Source: Oscillospiraceae bacterium
GTDB lineage: Bacteria; Bacillota; Clostridia; WRLR01
Direction of reading: 5' to 3'
NCBI GenBank assembly: GCA_009777515.1
Contig: WRLR01000031.1
Span: 1-36,324, forward strand
DNA: 36,324 bases
Shown here: positions 1-7,818 of the stretch, piece after piece
How the letters are laid out: every line of letters begins with the position of its first letter
How positions within the stretch are numbered: position 1 is the stretch's first letter
Program-made: the position numbers and the translations under genes
The notes under the pieces: model-generated
The model's input: only the letters and a program-made list of their open reading frames with translations
Told to the model about the DNA's origin: nothing
Database searches by the model: none

Positions 1-1194
1 CCGATCGGCGTGTTGGATCGGGCGGAGGCGGCCTTACATATGGCCACCCCGCTCGGTTTGTATATTGAGGACTATTCCGATCTCGAGTCCGCCGTGCGGG
101 CGGCCGGCGGCGTCGACTTAATAGAAGATGCGCTCGCAAACAAAGATCGCGGCGCGGCGCTTGTGCATATATATTTCCCTCCGCAGCAAAGCGCTGCGCA
201 ATGCCTAGCCGAAGTCAAGGATCGGCTGGCCCGTGCGGGGCTGGTGGAGTCTGCAGGCACGGGCACATGTACAGGCGGCACGGGCGGCGACAGCGGCGTC
301 GGCGGCGAATGGTTTATGGTACTGGCGGCCAACGGCATTGCAGAGGAGGACTGGGCCAATAATTGGAAGCAGTATTTCAAGCCTCTGCGCGTCGGCAAAA
401 GTATATTGATAGTGCCGCAATGGGAGGATAGGCTCGCATTGCCGGACATGCCGTTATATGTCGGCGCAAAGGCGATTGTCAGCATAGATCCAGGCATGGC
501 TTTTGGCACCGGCGGGCATGTCACGACTCAGATGTGTCTCGAATTGATCGAAGAATATATGGAAGCGGCAAGCAAAGCGGAAACGTCGGACGGTACAGAC
601 GTATCGAGCGCGCCGGGCGCGTCGGGCACTACGGGTGCGACGGGTGCGACAGGAGCTACGGGCGCGTCGGGTGCGTCGGGCGCTACGGGTACAGCGGGCA
701 TGCCAGGTGCGTCAAGCGCTACGGGTACAGCGGGCATGTCAGGTACGTCGGGCGATAAAAGTTCGACCCGGCATGTCGACATGCTTGACGTCGGCTGCGG
801 GAGCGGTATACTCTCGATAGCAGCGCTCCTGCTCGGGGCCAGGGCCGCGCAAGGCGTGGATTCTGACGCCTATGCGGTGCAAAACGCCGAGACCAATGCA
901 AAGAACAATGGCGTCGCGGACAGGGCGCGCTTTATGGTGGGCAACTTGCTGGGCAGCGTATGCGGGCAATTCGACCTGATTGTTGCAAATATTGTCGCGG
1001 ATGTGGTCATCAGGCTTTTACATGATGCGGGGCGCTTCCTCCGCCCGGGCGGCGCACTGATCTTGTCCGGGATAATAGAGGAAAGGGAACATGAGGTGGT
1101 ACGTGCAGCCGCAAGCAACGGTTTTGCCGTCGCGAGAAGCCTCCGCTCGGAAGGTTGGGCGGCCATGGCTCTGCATAAAGCCGGACACGGATAA
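1..1194 (+). CDS. prmA: Ribosomal protein L11 methyltransferase PrmA, 5'-truncated by window edge
   Basis: PrmA transfers methyl groups from S-adenosylmethionine to ribosomal protein L11. The reading frame is already open at base 1, and only about 20 residues precede the IEDY motif that normally lies about 30 residues in, so a few N-terminal codons are missing; the GTG at position 10 is probably internal. Visible family signatures are NWKQYFKP, DPGMAFGTGGHVTTQMCLELI, the SAM-binding LDVGCGSGILSIAA (from about codon 262) and the NIVADVV catalytic-loop motif. Between the GTGGH and LDVGCGSG motifs, which are normally close together, lies an extra segment of roughly 60 residues (codons ~195-258) made of Gly, Ala, Ser and Thr, largely in Gly-X-Y triplets. 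The gene is followed by rsmE, the usual partner in Bacillota. The family call is secure; the insertion is unusual. Confidence 0.95.
   Translation, partial: PIGVLDRAEAALHMATPLGLYIEDYSDLESAVRAAGGVDLIEDALANKDRGAALVHIYFPPQQSAAQCLAEVKDRLARAGLVESAGTGTCTGGTGGDSGVGGEWFMVLAANGIAEEDWANNWKQYFKPLRVGKSILIVPQWEDRLALPDMPLYVGAKAIVSIDPGMAFGTGGHVTTQMCLELIEEYMEAASKAETSDGTDVSSAPGASGTTGATGATGATGASGASGATGTAGMPGASSATGTAGMSGTSGDKSSTRHVDMLDVGCGSGILSIAALLLGARAAQGVDSDAYAVQNAETNAKNNGVADRARFMVGNLLGSVCGQFDLIVANIVADVVIRLLHDAGRFLRPGGALILSGIIEEREHEVVRAAASNGFAVARSLRSEGWAAMALHKAGHG
610..756 (+). repeat. Collagen-like Gly-X-Y coding repeat inside prmA
   Basis: The DNA encodes a run of Gly-X-Y triplets (GAT, GAS, GTA, GMP, GMS and GTS types) with one interruption (SAT). 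It contains a near-perfect 36-bp tandem duplication, copies at 680-715 and 716-751, which adds 12 residues per copy. The reading frame is kept throughout. This looks like expansion by replication slippage within an otherwise conserved enzyme. Confidence 0.85.
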
Positions 1195-1264
1195 AGCCCC
1201 TACGCAACCTGCGCATTTCAAATGATAGCATGTAACCAACAACTATAATTTATTTTTTATTCAT

Positions 1265-2113
1265 ATGGAAAACAATCCCCCCCGCATATTTTTCGATAAA
1301 AACCATATGGTAGGCGACGAAATATATTTGGCCGACGACGACGCCCGTCACCTCGCAACGGTACTGCGCATGGCCGAGGGCGAACATATTATCGCCTGTG
1401 ACGGCGCAGGCGCCGATTATCTGTGCGTGCTGACGGATATGGGGCGAGGCGGCGCTGGTAGGCCTCGGGCGCGTGTTTTACGCATCGGCGCATGCGCAGG
1501 CGAGCCAAGCGTCAGGGTGTCGCTCTATCAGTCGCTACTAAAATCCGAAAAGTTCGAATTCGTCATACAAAAATGTACGGAAGCCGGGGTACATACAATC
1601 ATCCCTGTCGTCAGCGAGCGCGTCCAGTTCGCGGGTAGAATGAAGGGCGAGGATGGCGTAAAGCGCATGGCGAGGTGGAGGCGCATAGCAAAGGAGGCAG
1701 CAAAACAATCCGGCCGAGGCATCATCCCCGAGGTGCGCGACTGCGTAGACTTTTCGGAGGCTGCGCGCGAATGCGGTCAGCGCGTAAACGAATCGCCCGG
1801 CAACAGGCTCGCCATCGTTATGTATGAACGGGAAAAAAGCGCGACTTTAAAATCCAAGCTGGAAGCATATAAACAAAGGATGCTGGCAGTTGTACCCGGA
1901 CATGCGCCTGCACCGCCGAACGGCGACGGCAGTGCGCGCACCATTTGCGAAATTTCGCTATTTGTCGGTCCCGAGGGCGGGTATTCCGCCGACGAGATAA
2001 ACTGTTGCGAGCAGCACTCCATATCCGCAGCAACTCTGGGGCCGCGCATACTAAGGGCCGAAACCGCAGGCCTGGCTACGCTATGCCAAATCATGTACGA
2101 ATTCGAACAATAA
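1265..2113 (+). CDS. rsmE: 16S rRNA (uracil-1498-N3)-methyltransferase RsmE
   Basis: RsmE is a SPOUT-class enzyme that methylates N3 of U1498 in 16S rRNA. The protein has 282 residues, against about 245 usually. N-terminal PUA-like part: RIFFDKNHM and DARHLATVLRMAEGE. SPOUT part: QSLLKSEKFEFVIQKCTEAGVHTIIPV, RRIAKEAAKQSGR, then the knot motifs LFVGPEGGYSADEI and LGPRILRAETAGLATL. The extra length is mostly a Pro/Gly/Ala-rich stretch (PGHAPAPPNGDG) just before the knot. The ATG at 1265 is the first suitable start and matches the family N-terminus, but no clear Shine-Dalgarno lies in the AT-rich 70 bp after prmA, so translation may be partly coupled. A hairpin at 2192-2213 may end the transcript. 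Confidence 0.95.
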   Translation: MENNPPRIFFDKNHMVGDEIYLADDDARHLATVLRMAEGEHIIACDGAGADYLCVLTDMGRGGAGRPRARVLRIGACAGEPSVRVSLYQSLLKSEKFEFVIQKCTEAGVHTIIPVVSERVQFAGRMKGEDGVKRMARWRRIAKEAAKQSGRGIIPEVRDCVDFSEAARECGQRVNESPGNRLAIVMYEREKSATLKSKLEAYKQRMLAVVPGHAPAPPNGDGSARTICEISLFVGPEGGYSADEINCCEQHSISAATLGPRILRAETAGLATLCQIMYEFEQ

Positions 2114-2186
2114 ACAAAACCCCGCTCCAACCCCCGTTCATATCGTTTACTATCAGTACCCCATTCGCATGGGATCCAGCCCCATT

Positions 2187-2225
2187 CGTAGGGGGCGCTG
2201 TCCTCAGCGCCCCGCCCGCTTTTTC
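2187..2225 (+). terminator. GTAG-headed hairpin after rsmE, possible terminator
   Basis: Arms GGGGCGCTG (2192-2200) and CAGCGCCCC (2205-2213) form a 9-bp stem with a TCCT loop, followed a few bases later by TTTTT. It could work as an intrinsic terminator for prmA-rsmE, although the T run is not adjacent. The TTCGTAG head and the 9+4+9 geometry also make it a member of the dispersed hairpin family described under findings. Confidence 0.6.
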
Positions 2226-2291
2226 GCCCCTCGAAATCCAACAATTTATACGTTCCTACAATGGCATAGAGGTCTTATTTATTTATATTAT

Positions 2292-2320
2292 TTGCATTTT
2301 TGATCATTTCAAAATAAAAT
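2292..2320 (+). promoter_or_regulatory. Candidate sigma-A promoter for first sugar importer
   Basis: TTGCAT (2292-2297), a 17-bp spacer, then TAAAAT (2315-2320), in the AT-rich part of the 335-bp gap between rsmE and the binding-protein gene. It leaves a leader of about 120 nt that contains no further structure I could identify. Match and spacing are good but it is only a prediction. Confidence 0.5.
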
Positions 2321-2448
2321 ATGTCTGCAAACCGTCATGCAGGGCATCCCGCGTACCGTGCGTGTTGTGCGCGGCGCACAATCAATCATGGCGGCAGAGA
2401 TAATTTTATAGTCTGAAATAAATGTTTATTCTTTAAGAGGGGGTTTTT

Positions 2449-4332
2449 ATGCATCGTATTTTTAAGGGTAATATTGCGCTTGTACTAACCATAGCAATGA
2501 TTGCCGCGTTGCTCGCGGCCTGCGGCGGCGGGGGCGGCGGGGGCGCCACCGAAGCTGCCACAACTACAGCCGCGCCGGCTACGACAGCGGCGGCAGCCGA
2601 GGCTGCGGCAACAACGGCGGCTGCGGGTCAAACGACTGCGGCAGGGGCGACGACCGCAGCCCAGGCGACAACCGCAGCCCAGGCTGCTGCGGCGGACACT
2701 GGCGAGGCGATCCCGCCGCTGACCGACCCGCTGGCGAACACATTCCGCTCGTCGCAGATTGTCAAGACGCCGGGCAGCGTGACTTTGACCTATGCCATCA
2801 GCCAAAACGCGAACGTGTCCAGTTATGAGGACAACTTCATGACGACCTGGCTGCAGGACCAGACGGGCATAAACTTAAAATTTGAATTGTTTCCGAGCCA
2901 GGACGCCCTGACCAAGCTGGATTTGATGGCCAGCTCCGGCGACCCGCTGCCCGACATCATCACATTTGGCATGGGCGACAATACCCGCGTTTACAACTAC
3001 GGCGTCAATGGCGCCATAGCCCTGTTGGACGACTATTTCGACAGGCTCAGCGAGCCGTACTACGAGCGCTGTGAAAAGCTGGACTGGGACTGGGACGACA
3101 TCCGCAAAATGATCAAGAGCGCGGACGGGCACAACTATACGATACCCTACAGAGACAACAACCTGGCCAACTATTATTCGCTGCGCGGCTTTATCAACCA
3201 AACATGGCTGGACAAGCTGGGGCTTGAGCCGCCGACGGACTACCTCGAGCTGGTGACCGTGCTTACGGCTTTCCGCGATCAGGACCCCAACGGCAACGGG
3301 CAGAACGACGAGATTCCGATGATGGGCGGGCAGGTCGACGGGACCGGCACCTGGCAGGCCGACGCGATAGGCTACCTCACAAATATGTTCATTTACAACA
3401 ACGACTCGGGCGACCGCAAATATTACCTGCCCTTGACAGAGACCGGCGGCAAGATAGACGTGAGCTACGATAAGCCGGAGTTCCGCGAGGCGCTTATCTA
3501 CATCAACAGCCTGGTCAAAGATGGCCTGCTCTCGCCCCAATCCTTCACGCACGACAATTCGCAGTTCTCGGCGCTAAAGCGCGCGGACCCGCCTGTGATC
3601 GGGCTGGTCGTCACCGGCGGCGCTGTAGACCTCTACTTTGAGAACAGCACGGACGAATACGTCCCATATGAAATCATGAAAGGCCCGAACGGGGTGCGCT
3701 GGCAGACGGCGAGCCTCAACGCGCCCAGGGGCAACTCTGCGATCAGCGCGGACTGCGAACACCCGGAGATAGCGTTCCTGCTCCAAAGCTATCCCGTACT
3801 TAACGACGACGCGTATGAAATATTTTTTATTAACCGCTGGGGCATACCGGAAGTCGACTGGCGCTACGCGGAGCCAGGCGAAAAGAGCATGTTCGACATG
3901 GAGGGCTACCCGCCCAAGCTAAAGCTCATAAACAGCACATGGGGCGCGCTCACCAACAGCCACTGGCAGGGCGGGATAGGTTTTGCGAACCTGGTCAGCC
4001 CGCTTGATCTGATGGAAGTGTTTGACGGGAACCCGGACAACGACGAGTACCAGTACGCGGTTAACTATTCATACAACAAGCAGTACGCGCCCGCTTTTGA
4101 GTCGCTGGTGCCGCCCCTTGTATATACGATCGAGGAGTCCGACCAGTGGAACGAGGCGCGCACCGTGCTCAGGACCTATGTGCTGGAGGCGCGGTCGCTG
4201 TTTGCGATTGGGCAGCTCGACCCCAACAGCGACAGCGACTGGAACAGTTTCCTCAACGAGCTCAACAACTTGAACTATAAGGAACTGATGGCGGTCGATC
4301 AGATAGCATATGACAGGATGATGGGTAATTAG
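2449..4332 (+). CDS. Extracellular sugar-binding lipoprotein (LplA/YtcQ type)
   Basis: This is a substrate-binding lipoprotein of a CUT1-type sugar ABC importer. The signal peptide ends in the lipobox LLAAC, with Cys25 as the lipidated residue. A Gly run and an Ala/Thr-rich low-complexity stalk follow to about residue 90. The mature domain shows family features: SGDPLPDIITFG, DQDPNGNGQNDEIPM (an EF-hand-like calcium loop common in this family), PYRDNN and the C-terminal region around YKELMAVDQIAYDRM. Length 627 residues, a little longer than usual because of the stalk. The ATG follows GAGGGGG at good spacing. Two permeases follow, so it heads an operon. The sugar cannot be read from sequence. 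Confidence 0.92.
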   Translation: MHRIFKGNIALVLTIAMIAALLAACGGGGGGGATEAATTTAAPATTAAAAEAAATTAAAGQTTAAGATTAAQATTAAQAAAADTGEAIPPLTDPLANTFRSSQIVKTPGSVTLTYAISQNANVSSYEDNFMTTWLQDQTGINLKFELFPSQDALTKLDLMASSGDPLPDIITFGMGDNTRVYNYGVNGAIALLDDYFDRLSEPYYERCEKLDWDWDDIRKMIKSADGHNYTIPYRDNNLANYYSLRGFINQTWLDKLGLEPPTDYLELVTVLTAFRDQDPNGNGQNDEIPMMGGQVDGTGTWQADAIGYLTNMFIYNNDSGDRKYYLPLTETGGKIDVSYDKPEFREALIYINSLVKDGLLSPQSFTHDNSQFSALKRADPPVIGLVVTGGAVDLYFENSTDEYVPYEIMKGPNGVRWQTASLNAPRGNSAISADCEHPEIAFLLQSYPVLNDDAYEIFFINRWGIPEVDWRYAEPGEKSMFDMEGYPPKLKLINSTWGALTNSHWQGGIGFANLVSPLDLMEVFDGNPDNDEYQYAVNYSYNKQYAPAFESLVPPLVYTIEESDQWNEARTVLRTYVLEARSLFAIGQLDPNSDSDWNSFLNELNNLNYKELMAVDQIAYDRMMGN

Positions 4333-4379
4333 CGGCCAGCCAGCCAGACAGCCAGACAGCCATGCAGACAGCCGCGCGA

Positions 4380-4411
4380 GCGGGCGCGGGCGCCGATGCG
4401 CACCCGCCCGC
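4380..4411 (+). promoter_or_regulatory. Intercistronic hairpin between binding protein and permease
   Basis: GCGGGC (4380-4385) pairs with GCCCGC (4406-4411), and GGG with CCC further in, with a GC bulge. No T run follows, so it is more likely an mRNA-stabilising or processing hairpin than a terminator. Such structures often let the binding protein be made in excess over the permeases. Just upstream (4335-4372) is a short run of imperfect CCAGACAG repeats. Confidence 0.5.
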
Positions 4412-4448
4412 GTGCAGTCGGCTCTGTGCGAATGAAAAGGTATCAACG

Positions 4449-5375
4449 ATGAAAACGTCGAAATTACAGCGGTTGGGCAAACAGGTCGCGGGGCATTACC
4501 AGCTCTACATATTTATGCTGCTGCCGCTCGCCTACCTTATAATATTTAATTATACCCCGATGTTCGGCGTCCAGCTCGCATTCAGGAAGTTTACCATCAG
4601 GCAGGGCATATGGAACAGCCCGTGGGTCGGTTTAGACAATTTTGTAAAGTTTTTTACCTCATATATGTTCCCGCGCGTCATGAAGAACACGTTGACGCTC
4701 TCGGTTTACGGGCTTTTGGCAGGGTTCCCTCTGCCGATCATATTCGCGCTCGGGCTCAACACCATCCGCAACCAGCGCTACAAAAAGACGGTGCAGCTTG
4801 TCACATACGCGCCCCATTTTATTTCCACGACTGTACTCGTTGGCATGCTCATGGCTGTGCTGAACCCCAGGAACGGGATTTACGCCGCGCTGTGGCAGTT
4901 CCTTTTCAAAAGGTACCCCAACGACCTGTTCGGATCGGTCGAGGCGTTCCCGCATTTGTACGTTTGGTCCGGCATTTGGCAGTCGCTCGGGTGGAGTGCG
5001 ATCATATACATCGCCGCGCTGTCGACCGTGGACATGGAACTGCACGAAGCGGCGCAGATCGACGGCGCAAGCCGCTTTCAGCGCCTGTACCACATTGACT
5101 TTATGTGCATCCTGCCCACCGCGTCCATATTGCTGATATTGAGCGCCGGGACCATTATGAGCGTGGGGTTCGAAAAGGCGTATCTTATGCAAAACACAAT
5201 CAACAAATCGGCGAGCGAAGTCATCTCGACATATGTTTACCAGGTCGGCCTAACGGGCAGCACCGACTACTCTTACTCGACCGCTATCGGCCTGTTCAAT
5301 TCAATCGTAAATATGTGTATGTTGCTTTTGGTCAATTTCATAACCGGGCGGCTCAGCAGGACGTCGCTGTTTTAA
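4449..5375 (+). CDS. Sugar ABC transporter permease, LplB type
   Basis: This is an inner-membrane subunit of the CUT1 importer, 308 residues. It has about six transmembrane segments, starting with the hydrophobic stretch around IFMLLPLAYLIIFNYTPMFG. The family signatures are NYTPMFGVQLAFRKF and the cytoplasmic EAA loop EAAQIDGASRFQRLYHI (from residue 200), which contacts the ATPase. The ATG at 4449 is preferred: an in-frame upstream ATG at 4362 would add 29 residues encoded by the hairpin and repeat DNA that are not permease-like. The gene lies 116 bp after the binding protein and 43 bp before the second permease. No ATPase gene is present, so a shared MsmX-like ATPase is inferred. Confidence 0.93.
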   Translation: MKTSKLQRLGKQVAGHYQLYIFMLLPLAYLIIFNYTPMFGVQLAFRKFTIRQGIWNSPWVGLDNFVKFFTSYMFPRVMKNTLTLSVYGLLAGFPLPIIFALGLNTIRNQRYKKTVQLVTYAPHFISTTVLVGMLMAVLNPRNGIYAALWQFLFKRYPNDLFGSVEAFPHLYVWSGIWQSLGWSAIIYIAALSTVDMELHEAAQIDGASRFQRLYHIDFMCILPTASILLILSAGTIMSVGFEKAYLMQNTINKSASEVISTYVYQVGLTGSTDYSYSTAIGLFNSIVNMCMLLLVNFITGRLSRTSLF

Positions 5376-5418
5376 CGGCGGCGGAAAGCCGTCAGAATAA
5401 ATAATGGGAGATTCGCGC

Positions 5419-6357
5419 ATGAGTGGTATCGGTGCAGGTATGCCGGGGAACTTATCGGGCCGCGTCCGGCGCAAGGTGCGGCTGTCGCTTGGCGACAAGG
5501 TGTTCTACAGGACGACGGAGGTAGTCATCACGCTGTTTTTCCTCATCGTCCTGTACCCATTGATATATGTCGTGTCGTCGTCTTTTTCCGGCGGGCGGGC
5601 TGTCCTTGCGGGGCGGGTGGTTCTGTGGCCGGTGGACTTTGGCGTCGAAGGCTACAGGATAGTCTTCCAATATAAAGAGGTGTTCCGGAGCTTCTTTAAC
5701 TCTGTGGGCTATACCACGCTTGGTACTACGATCAACATCGCCATGACTATGATGTGCGCGTACGCGCTGGCCCGCAGGACATTGCCGTTCCGGAACATTT
5801 TTATGTTCCTCTTTACGTTCACGATGTTCTTTAACGGCGGCATGATTCCCAACTATATGCTGATCCGCAACCTGGGCATCATGAACACGGTTTGGGCGCT
5901 CGTACTGCCGGGGGCAATCTCTGTATACAATATGATAATCGCACGGACATTTATGCAGTCCACCTTGCCCAATGAAATGCTCGAAGCCGCGCAGATAGAC
6001 GGCTGTAATGACGTCCGCTTTTTTTTCCAGATGGTGCTGCCGCTGTCAAAGGCCATCATCGCCGTGCTTTGCGTTTATTATGTGGTTGGGCACTGGAATT
6101 CCTGGTTCAACGCGTTCCTATACATTAACGGCCGCGAGAAGTACCCCCTGCAGCTCGTGCTCCGCGAGATATTGATTAACAACACATTCGACGCGAACAG
6201 GCAAATGGATCCGGAGCTCGTACGCAGGATGCAGGGCATATCCGATCTGATGAAGTACTCGCTGATTGTCATAGCCTCGACGCCGATGATGCTGGTGTAC
6301 CCGTTTGCGCAAAAATTCTTTGTCAGGGGCGTCATGATCGGGTCGATAAAAGGTTGA
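5419..6357 (+). CDS. Sugar ABC transporter permease, LplC/YtcP type
   Basis: This is the second membrane subunit, about 312 residues. It shows the YtcP-type N-terminal segment (LIVLYPLIYVVSSSFSGG), six predicted membrane helices, FNGGMIPNYMLIRNLG, the EAA loop EAAQIDGCNDVRFFFQM (from about residue 189) and the family C-terminus QKFFVRGVMIGSIKG. The start at 5419 is chosen because GGGAG ends 8 bp before it; an in-frame ATG at 5404 has no ribosome site. It forms a heterodimer with the preceding permease. A short tandem repeat begins right after the stop codon. Confidence 0.92.
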   Translation: MSGIGAGMPGNLSGRVRRKVRLSLGDKVFYRTTEVVITLFFLIVLYPLIYVVSSSFSGGRAVLAGRVVLWPVDFGVEGYRIVFQYKEVFRSFFNSVGYTTLGTTINIAMTMMCAYALARRTLPFRNIFMFLFTFTMFFNGGMIPNYMLIRNLGIMNTVWALVLPGAISVYNMIIARTFMQSTLPNEMLEAAQIDGCNDVRFFFQMVLPLSKAIIAVLCVYYVVGHWNSWFNAFLYINGREKYPLQLVLREILINNTFDANRQMDPELVRRMQGISDLMKYSLIVIASTPMMLVYPFAQKFFVRGVMIGSIKG

Positions 6358-6358
6358 C

Positions 6359-6424
6359 GAAGGCTGATGAATGGCTAATGGAAGGCTGATGGAAGGCTGA
6401 TGAGAGGCTGATGAGAGGCTGATG
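6359..6424. repeat. 11-bp tandem repeat, six copies
   Basis: Six consecutive 11-bp units, consensus GAAGGCTGATG or AGAGGCTGATG, starting directly after the permease stop codon. The second unit is the most diverged (AATGGCTAATG). No function is evident. Confidence 0.85.
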
Positions 6425-6493
6425 AAAGATAGACGTGGCTAACGCAGCAACGCGAGCCAGGCGAGCGATGGGATCGGCAGAAGCGGCGGGCGC

Positions 6494-6523
6494 TTGTTAA
6501 ACTGCTGAGAAGTATGCTATAAT
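6494..6523 (+). promoter_or_regulatory. Extended -10 promoter upstream of the FmdB-type gene
   Basis: TTGTTA (6494-6499), 18-bp spacer, TATAAT (6518-6523) with an extended -10 TG at 6515-6516. This is one of the clearest promoters in the window. It lies about 50 bp before the start codon of the zinc-ribbon gene and probably drives 6575-7748. Confidence 0.7.
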
Positions 6524-6574
6524 TTTCACCGATCGGACGATGATCCGGCGTACATTTACGACTGGAGGGCGCAT

Positions 6575-6787
6575 ATGCCTTTTTATGATTTTCGCTGCGA
6601 CTGCGGCAATGAGTTCAACGTTATGGCGCGGATGAGCCAGCTTGAAGATAAATCTATCGAATGCCCGGACTGCGGCTCCAACGATTTGCACAGGGTTTAT
6701 GGCAGCGTCAATGTCATATCGTCGGCTAGCCGCAAGGAATTTGAGTGCCCGAACGCGCACCTGTGCGGCGCTCATTGCCGCCATTGA
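6575..6787 (+). CDS. FmdB-family zinc-ribbon protein
   Basis: This is a 70-residue protein with the FmdB-type putative zinc ribbon: CDCG (Cys8 and Cys10) and CPDCG (Cys30 and Cys33), with MPFYDFRC at the N-terminus as in the family. A second Cys/His cluster (CPNAHLCGAHCRH) ends the protein. The family is named after a putative formamidase regulator, but its role is generally unknown. ATG follows GGAGGG at good spacing, downstream of a strong promoter. The membrane-protein gene starts about 20 bp later and is probably co-transcribed. Confidence 0.85.
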   Translation: MPFYDFRCDCGNEFNVMARMSQLEDKSIECPDCGSNDLHRVYGSVNVISSASRKEFECPNAHLCGAHCRH

Positions 6788-6806
6788 CGCGCGGGGCGGC
6801 AATATA

Positions 6807-7748
6807 TTGAGATCCATATACAGATTTATAAAAGTCTTGCATGTCAAATCGGCGCTGTACCTATATATTTTTATTATCATAACCGCAGGCGCGCTGGCAC
6901 TGCATCTTTTCCCCGTGGTGGAAATGGTCGCCGGGCTTATTGAATTGGCCGACTCGAACGCGTTGACAGGCGTCGTTTCCTTCGCACAGTGGATACTCGC
7001 CGACGACGTAGCCCGATATACATTTATGCTGATTATCGCCGTGCCGGCGCCGCTCGCGCTGGTGTGTACCCTGTTGTTCGCGGGAACCTTCGGCTCCTTC
7101 GCCAGCGGCATGGAAACGTGCTGCGGATACCCGGCAAAGGCAGGCATCGGGCTCCTTGGCGGATACAAAAAAATGTTTGTCCAGATTTTTATGCTCTTTT
7201 TTGCGGTTTTTGTATTGTTGCTGCTGATCATATTCGTTTGGATAGTGAGCGCGGTTCCGCTCGCTGTAATTAACGAGCTTGAAAGCCGCGGGTTGATCCA
7301 AACCGCCATTCTAAACGCGTCTCTGGTGCTCACAATCCTCGTCGTATACCTGGGACTGCTGTACTTGCGCGTATATGCGATGTCATTTGTCCCCGCGCTC
7401 TATTCAAACGCCCGAAAACCCCTTTCCTCGGCTCTCGCTTTTGCGGGGCGCAGTTTTTTTCGAGTCGCAAAATATTTTTTCGCAGCCGACGTTGTTTTAG
7501 TATTAATTGTGTCGCTGTACAACTATCTTGACAAGGCCATCTATATGCTGCTTGCGAACTGCCTCATATCCTCGTCGCTGATATTCATGCTGTTTTATGT
7601 AATGTTCAACACGTACGCGGCGGAAGGCTACGGATATGACGGGTATAGCGACAGATATGGTGGTTTTGCGGGCGGGGGCGAACTGGCGGGCAGGGGCGAC
7701 AAGGCGCATCGCTTCGTCACTGACGGCGGCGCCCGGGATCGGTATTAA
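6807..7748 (+). CDS. Polytopic membrane protein of unknown function
   Basis: About 313 residues with six or so strongly hydrophobic helices (around IFIIITAGALAL, FMLIIAVPAPLALVCTLLF, FMLFFAVFVLLLLIIFVWIV and others) and a Gly/Tyr-rich polar C-terminal tail. I do not recognise the family; the arrangement recalls DUF975/YesL-like membrane proteins, but no diagnostic motif is visible. The TTG at 6807 is chosen because it is the first in-frame start after the zinc-ribbon gene, with a G-rich patch upstream. The in-frame ATG at 6642 lies inside that gene and is unlikely. Probably in one operon with its upstream neighbour. Confidence 0.7.
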   Translation: MRSIYRFIKVLHVKSALYLYIFIIITAGALALHLFPVVEMVAGLIELADSNALTGVVSFAQWILADDVARYTFMLIIAVPAPLALVCTLLFAGTFGSFASGMETCCGYPAKAGIGLLGGYKKMFVQIFMLFFAVFVLLLLIIFVWIVSAVPLAVINELESRGLIQTAILNASLVLTILVVYLGLLYLRVYAMSFVPALYSNARKPLSSALAFAGRSFFRVAKYFFAADVVLVLIVSLYNYLDKAIYMLLANCLISSSLIFMLFYVMFNTYAAEGYGYDGYSDRYGGFAGGGELAGRGDKAHRFVTDGGARDRY

Positions 7749-7818
7749 TTGTTTTTGCTGTTTTTGCTTAGTTTTCATAATGTTTCCATAATGGTTAATA
7801 TAAAGGGTTAAAGCCGAA

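Noticed and set aside
6642-6806. N-terminal extension of the membrane protein from the ATG at 6642
   Set aside because: It lies inside the FmdB-type zinc-ribbon gene in another frame, and the encoded residues are not membrane-like or family-like.
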